From: UBA2329 sp964577215
GTDB lineage: Bacteria; Bacteroidota; Bacteroidia; Chitinophagales; Saprospiraceae
NCBI GenBank assembly: GCA_964577215.1
Contig: CAZNYK010000004.1
Coordinates: 1 to 64,000, forward strand
DNA length: 64,000 nt
Direction of reading: 5' to 3'
Below, in pieces: positions 60,610 through 64,000 of this stretch (the stretch's first letter is position 1; every line of letters begins with the position of its first letter). The position numbers and the translations under genes are program-made. The notes below the pieces were generated by a model. The model saw only the letters and a program-made list of their open reading frames with translations. It searched no databases and was not told where the DNA came from.

Positions 60610-62136
60610 TTACAAATCAAACCGGATGCCCTGCGCTAAGGGAACCGTCTTGCTGTAGTTGATGGTATTGGTCTGCCGGCGCATGTACGCTTTCCATGAG
60701 TCGGAACCGCTTTCGCGACCGCCGCCGGTTTCCTTTTCGCCGCCGAAGGCGCCGCCAATCTCCGCACCGCTTGTGCCGATGTTCACGTTGGCAATGCCGC
60801 AGTCGGAACCCGCCACGGAGAGAAACTTCTCCGCTTCGCGCAGGTCGTTGGTCATGATGGCGCTCGACAGCCCCTGGGGCACGCCGTTCTGGATGGCAAT
60901 GGCCTCCTCCAGCTCTTTGTACTTCAACAGGTAGAGTATGGGCGCAAAGGTCTCGTGCTGCACGATGGCCATATCCGGCCTGGCTTCGGCCACACAGGGC
61001 CTCACGTAGCAGCCGCTCTCGAAGCCGGGGCCTTCCAGTACGCCGCCTTCCACTACCATGCTGCCGCCTTCGCGCCTGATCTCTGCCAGGGCATGCAGAT
61101 AGCCCTGCACGGCGCCTTTGTCGATGAGCGGCCCTACGTGGTTGTTCTGATCCAGGGGGTTGCCGATGCGGAGCTGGCCATAGGCGCGCGCCAATTTTTC
61201 CTTCACCTCCCCGTAAATGCTCTCGTGTATGATGAGGCGCCGGGTGGAAGTGCAGCGTTGGCCGGCGGTGCCTACGGCGCCGAAGAGCGCGCCGGTGAGT
61301 ACGATGTTGATGTCGGCGCTGGGGGTGATGATGATGGCGTTGTTGCCGCCGAGTTCGAGCAGGCTGCGGCCGAGGCGGGCAGCCACGGCCTGGCCCACGA
61401 TCTTGCCCATGCGGGTGCTGCCGGTAGCGGAGATGAGCGGTACGCGGGTGTCCTGGGTCATCCACTCGCCTACCTTATAATCCCCATTGATCAGGCTGAT
61501 GATGCCTTCGGGCAGGTTATTGGCTTTGAGGATGCGCTGGAAGAGCAATTGGCAAGCCACCCCGCAGAGCGGGGCTTTTTCGGAGGGTTTCCAAACGCAT
61601 ACGTCGCCGCATACCAATGCGATCATGGCATTCCAACTCCACACCGCCACCGGGAAGTTGAACGCAGAGATAATGCCCACGATGCCGAGCGGATGCCACT
61701 GTTCGTACATGCGGTGATAGGGGCGCTCCGAGTGCATATTCAGGCCGTACAACTGGCGGGACTGCCCCACGGCAAAATCGCAGATGTCTATCATCTCCTG
61801 CACTTCGCCCCAGCCTTCCTGCAGGCTTTTGCCCATTTCGTAGGAGACGAGGCGGCCGAGCGGGTCTTTGTACTCGCGCAGGAGGTCGCCGTACTGGCGC
61901 ACGATCTCGCCGCGTTTGGGGGCCGGTATTTCGCGCCATACCTTGAAGGCTGCCTCCGCCGTGCGGATCACCTGTTCGTATTCTTCGCGGGTGGTTTGCG
62001 TCACCGAGCCGATGAGCGCGCCGTTCACGGGGGTGTAAGATTCTAATTTGGGGCCGGCGCCGAGAGATTCCATGCCGGTGAACGTGCCGGGATTGTGCTG
62101 TGCCAGGCCGAGTTGCTGAAGGAAGCTGGTATCCAT
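60610..62136 (-). CDS. Aldehyde dehydrogenase, ALDH7 family (aminoadipate semialdehyde type)
   Basis: Start ATG 62136 (508 residues) fits the promoter at 62180. The NAD-dependent enzyme has the catalytic Cys in TAGQRCTSTRRLI, the Glu in LLELGGNNAIIITPSA and the family stretch FNFPVAVWSWNAMIALVCGD with KPSEKAPLC. This pattern is of ALDH7 (antiquitin), which oxidises alpha-aminoadipic semialdehyde in lysine breakdown or betaine aldehyde-like substrates. It ends beside a T9SS tail fragment. Confidence 0.93.
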   Translation of the reverse strand: MDTSFLQQLGLAQHNPGTFTGMESLGAGPKLESYTPVNGALIGSVTQTTREEYEQVIRTAEAAFKVWREIPAPKRGEIVRQYGDLLREYKDPLGRLVSYEMGKSLQEGWGEVQEMIDICDFAVGQSRQLYGLNMHSERPYHRMYEQWHPLGIVGIISAFNFPVAVWSWNAMIALVCGDVCVWKPSEKAPLCGVACQLLFQRILKANNLPEGIISLINGDYKVGEWMTQDTRVPLISATGSTRMGKIVGQAVAARLGRSLLELGGNNAIIITPSADINIVLTGALFGAVGTAGQRCTSTRRLIIHESIYGEVKEKLARAYGQLRIGNPLDQNNHVGPLIDKGAVQGYLHALAEIRREGGSMVVEGGVLEGPGFESGCYVRPCVAEARPDMAIVQHETFAPILYLLKYKELEEAIAIQNGVPQGLSSAIMTNDLREAEKFLSVAGSDCGIANVNIGTSGAEIGGAFGGEKETGGGRESGSDSWKAYMRRQTNTINYSKTVPLAQGIRFDL

Positions 62137-62179
62137 TTTGCAGTAGTGTTTTACTTTGCGGGAACAAAATATTCCGGGG

Positions 62180-62187
62180 CAAAGGTA
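62180..62187 (-). promoter_or_regulatory. -7 box of the ALDH7 gene
   Basis: TACCTTTG on the minus strand, 43 bp before ATG 62136. No good -33 element is visible. Confidence 0.55.
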
Positions 62188-62314
62188 GGAAACAGGGAGG
62201 ATATGAGCGGGGGAGGATGCCGGAGGGTGGCTCAAAAGAAGGAAAAAGGAAAAAGGAAAAGCCTGCCGAAACGCAGGCGTGGCGGGCCAAACAACAAGAA
62301 AGTGCATTAATGCT

Positions 62315-62370
62315 TTATACCCGGTAGCCAGTGATTTGCGCATTTTTATTTTGCAAGCCACTGGTTATCA
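62315..62370. repeat. Dispersed palindromic repeat, copy D (rearranged)
   Basis: It joins the inner end TTATACCCGG to an inverted pair of the outer ends: TAGCCAGTGATTTG and CAAGCCACTGGTTATC, separated by a 15-bp A/T-rich loop. The central hairpin of the other copies is missing. This resembles the extra palindrome beside copy C. Confidence 0.7.
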
Positions 62371-62478
62371 TTAAATTGTAAATTAAGTTTTTATGCTTAG
62401 TGAAGGGGTGACTACGGGGCGGTGCCTTGGCTGAGCCACCCCTTCACTAGCCTGATCAAAGCAAGCTTTCTTTGTTTA

Positions 62479-62544
62479 CACTGTAATCAGTTATCCCGAT
62501 GGATAAAGTTTGCATTTTTTCGCAAACCATGCTTCATCGGGTAC
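62479..62544 (+). repeat. Dispersed palindromic repeat, copy E
   Basis: CACTGTAATCAGTTATCCCG leads into a diverged hairpin in which CCCGATG pairs with CATCGGG and GTTTGC with GCAAAC. It lies about 29 bp from the stop codon of the T9SS gene. Confidence 0.75.
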
Positions 62545-62572
62545 AAAATCTTGTACTGGTTGCCCGCCCCGG

Positions 62573-64000
62573 TTACCGGTTGCCGGTCACCGCCACTACG
62601 CGTTTGTGGAATACGTGTTCCCCGATGCGGATGCGAAGGAAATACATACCGGAAGGCAAACCCGCCAGGGATACCATATTGACATTAAGCGCAGCAGGAG
62701 CTACCTGCATGCCCTTGTCGTTGAAGATGCGGACTTCATCAATGGGGGCGCCGTATTTGTTCTCGATGAATACGTCGCCCGAGCTGGGATTGGGATACAC
62801 TTGCAGTGAACGCAGCATATCCAGCCAACCTACGCCTATCAGCCCGTCGCCAACGGTAAAGGTCTCAAGAGGATTGAAGATAGCCAGCGGCGTCTCGTCG
62901 GCACGTATGGCTTTGATCTGCGTAATGCGGATTTCGCTTTCCATCAGGCCGGCAATGTCGTCTATGATGCCGCGGAAGCGGGCGATGGTGCCCTGGCCCG
63001 TTGCATTTTGCTGATTGATGCGGGTGAGCGCCATTTCGATGATGCCGTCTTCGGCAAAAGTGCGGTCAATGCTGAGCAGGCCGCCGCCAGTGGAAGGGCT
63101 TTGGCTGCCGAACCAGGTTGCGTTGGGCACTTCCACACTCACAGAGTTGGGAGCAAACACCTCAGGATCAAATTCTATGCGGAACGCCAGGCCGTAAATT
63201 TCTTCTACCGGCAGGTCGGGCAGGCCGAGCCGTATCGGCGCCGATAAAGTGGCGCCCGGGGGGATGGGGCCGCTGGGCATATCCACAAACAGGGGCGGGT
63301 TGTTGGGCGTAGCAGGCAGGGGTGCGTAGGGTGCCACAGGCCCGTGGGTAAGGCCGTAATTCAGGTGGATCACCTCCGCATCAGCAGCGTTGATGACGCC
63401 GTTTCCATCGCAGTCGGCATATGCATAGTTCAGCCCGCCAGTAGCAAACATTTGGTTCCACGGGGTTACGGGCATACCGGTCCAGGCATTGCCGGTATTA
63501 CTTCGCGGCGGACCTTGAGCGCCGAAGGCTACGCCTACGTTCAGCAGGTCGAAGTGGCGGGCAATATTGTCGTTGTCGGCATCGCCCGGCCATACGACAA
63601 TGGGGTTGCAGGGCGGCGGGGTAAGGCTGACGGCTGCATGGCAATCGGGGTGCTGCACATCGCGCACATCAAACTCCAGGATGGCCGCATTGCCGCTGAT
63701 AGCCGGGAACGGCCCCAAAAGGATGGGAAGGTCGGCATAGCTGAAGGTGCCGTAATGCACGCCGTTGCCCCTTACGGTGAAGCCCTGCGATCCGGTGTGG
63801 TTGTGTTCAAAGTTTAAGGCAACCCAAAACTCGCCCTGCTCGCAAGGCGTGGCCGTTGCGGTGAGTTCGCTGATGTTGCATTCCACGGGCAAGGTGCTGA
63901 AACACACATTGTCGATGCCGAAATTCGATCCGGCAATAAGGAGCGAATGCACCGGGCCGGTGAGGCAAACCCGCCCCGTGGCGAGGTTGTTGAGCGAGGG
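62573..64000 (-). CDS. T9SS-exported protein with dockerin-like segment (5' end outside window)
   Basis: The frame is open to the right edge, so only the last 475 residues are seen. It has GDADNDN and DCDGNGVINAADAEVIHLNYG, a dockerin-like calcium-binding pair, an unrecognised strand-rich region resembling cohesin-type folds (PVEEIYGLAFRIEFDPEVFA), and a C-terminal T9SS sorting domain (LQVYPNPSSGDVFIENKYG, then LAGLPSGMYFLRIRIG). It is therefore a secreted, surface-bound protein. Residues before position 63952 read LNNLATGRVCLTGPV, so a larger passenger continues leftwards in the protein. Confidence 0.85.
   Translation of the reverse strand, partial: PSLNNLATGRVCLTGPVHSLLIAGSNFGIDNVCFSTLPVECNISELTATATPCEQGEFWVALNFEHNHTGSQGFTVRGNGVHYGTFSYADLPILLGPFPAISGNAAILEFDVRDVQHPDCHAAVSLTPPPCNPIVVWPGDADNDNIARHFDLLNVGVAFGAQGPPRSNTGNAWTGMPVTPWNQMFATGGLNYAYADCDGNGVINAADAEVIHLNYGLTHGPVAPYAPLPATPNNPPLFVDMPSGPIPPGATLSAPIRLGLPDLPVEEIYGLAFRIEFDPEVFAPNSVSVEVPNATWFGSQSPSTGGGLLSIDRTFAEDGIIEMALTRINQQNATGQGTIARFRGIIDDIAGLMESEIRITQIKAIRADETPLAIFNPLETFTVGDGLIGVGWLDMLRSLQVYPNPSSGDVFIENKYGAPIDEVRIFNDKGMQVAPAALNVNMVSLAGLPSGMYFLRIRIGEHVFHKRVVAVTGNR

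Larger units (their letters stand above)
62137..62572. other. Intergenic region with two repeat copies
   Basis: The 436 bp hold the ALDH promoter, palindromic repeat copies D and E and A/T-rich spacer. No convincing gene was seen on either strand. Confidence 0.6.

Noticed and set aside
13695..62544. The dispersed repeats as a CRISPR array
   Set aside because: Copies are kilobases apart, in both orientations, without regular spacers or cas genes.

Overview
The window looks like a contig from a marine or wastewater-type Bacteroidota, most likely a Saprospiria/Lewinella-like member of the phylum. The signs are: a GC content that looks to be in the high fifties; type IX secretion (T9SS) C-terminal sorting domains on surface proteins; a short RpoD-type primary sigma factor; Bacteroidota promoters (TTG, about 19 bp, TAnnTTTG) instead of clear Shine-Dalgarno sites; DUF4271-hemD-accA and DUF6913-dapA neighbourhoods; and a TPR-CHAT protein. 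Three 100-N gaps mark it as a draft assembly or MAG. Two of the gaps are flanked by identical 55-bp copies, so they are probably artefacts inside contiguous DNA.

Layout. 1-9 kb: the end of alanine dehydrogenase, a C-terminal processing protease, a lysoplasmalogenase, and a tight six-gene minus-strand operon (TetR, outer-membrane protein, ABC ATPase, two FtsX-type permeases, LolA-like carrier). 9-18 kb: housekeeping genes (guaB, groESL, secG, rdgB, ilvE) interrupted by an HEPN/MNT toxin-antitoxin pair. 18-27.5 kb: accessory envelope genes, including an exported carbonic anhydrase, a broken beta-barrel gene and its intact relative, a lipoprotein, a T9SS protein, a TPR-like protein and a secreted, membrane-anchored TPR-CHAT protein. 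27.7-34.3 kb: a TetR-controlled RND efflux operon (TetR, TolC, adaptor, pump). 34.3-37.4 kb: a Tat-exported oxidoreductase, a DoxX protein and two decayed regulator genes. 37.5-49.6 kb: nadB with a two-component system, hemD-accA, dapA, a threonine-synthase-like enzyme, a DksA-like protein, a sugar isomerase/epimerase and an RsiV-like lipoprotein. 49.6-64 kb: a START-like protein, rpoD, htpG, an M28 peptidase, rpiB, a DUF2723 membrane protein, a ParA-partner pair, an ALDH7 dehydrogenase, a T9SS tail fragment and a partial T9SS surface protein.

The most interesting non-gene signals are three. First, a dispersed family of about 75-bp palindromic repeats (five loci) lies at gene ends and beside broken genes. 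Second, a 28-bp bipartite motif with the same spacing lies upstream of both groES and htpG and partly resembles a sigma-54 promoter. Third, a palindrome is shared by the promoters of the second tetR gene and the tolC-RND operon. No tRNA, rRNA, CRISPR array, complete insertion sequence or replication origin was recognised.
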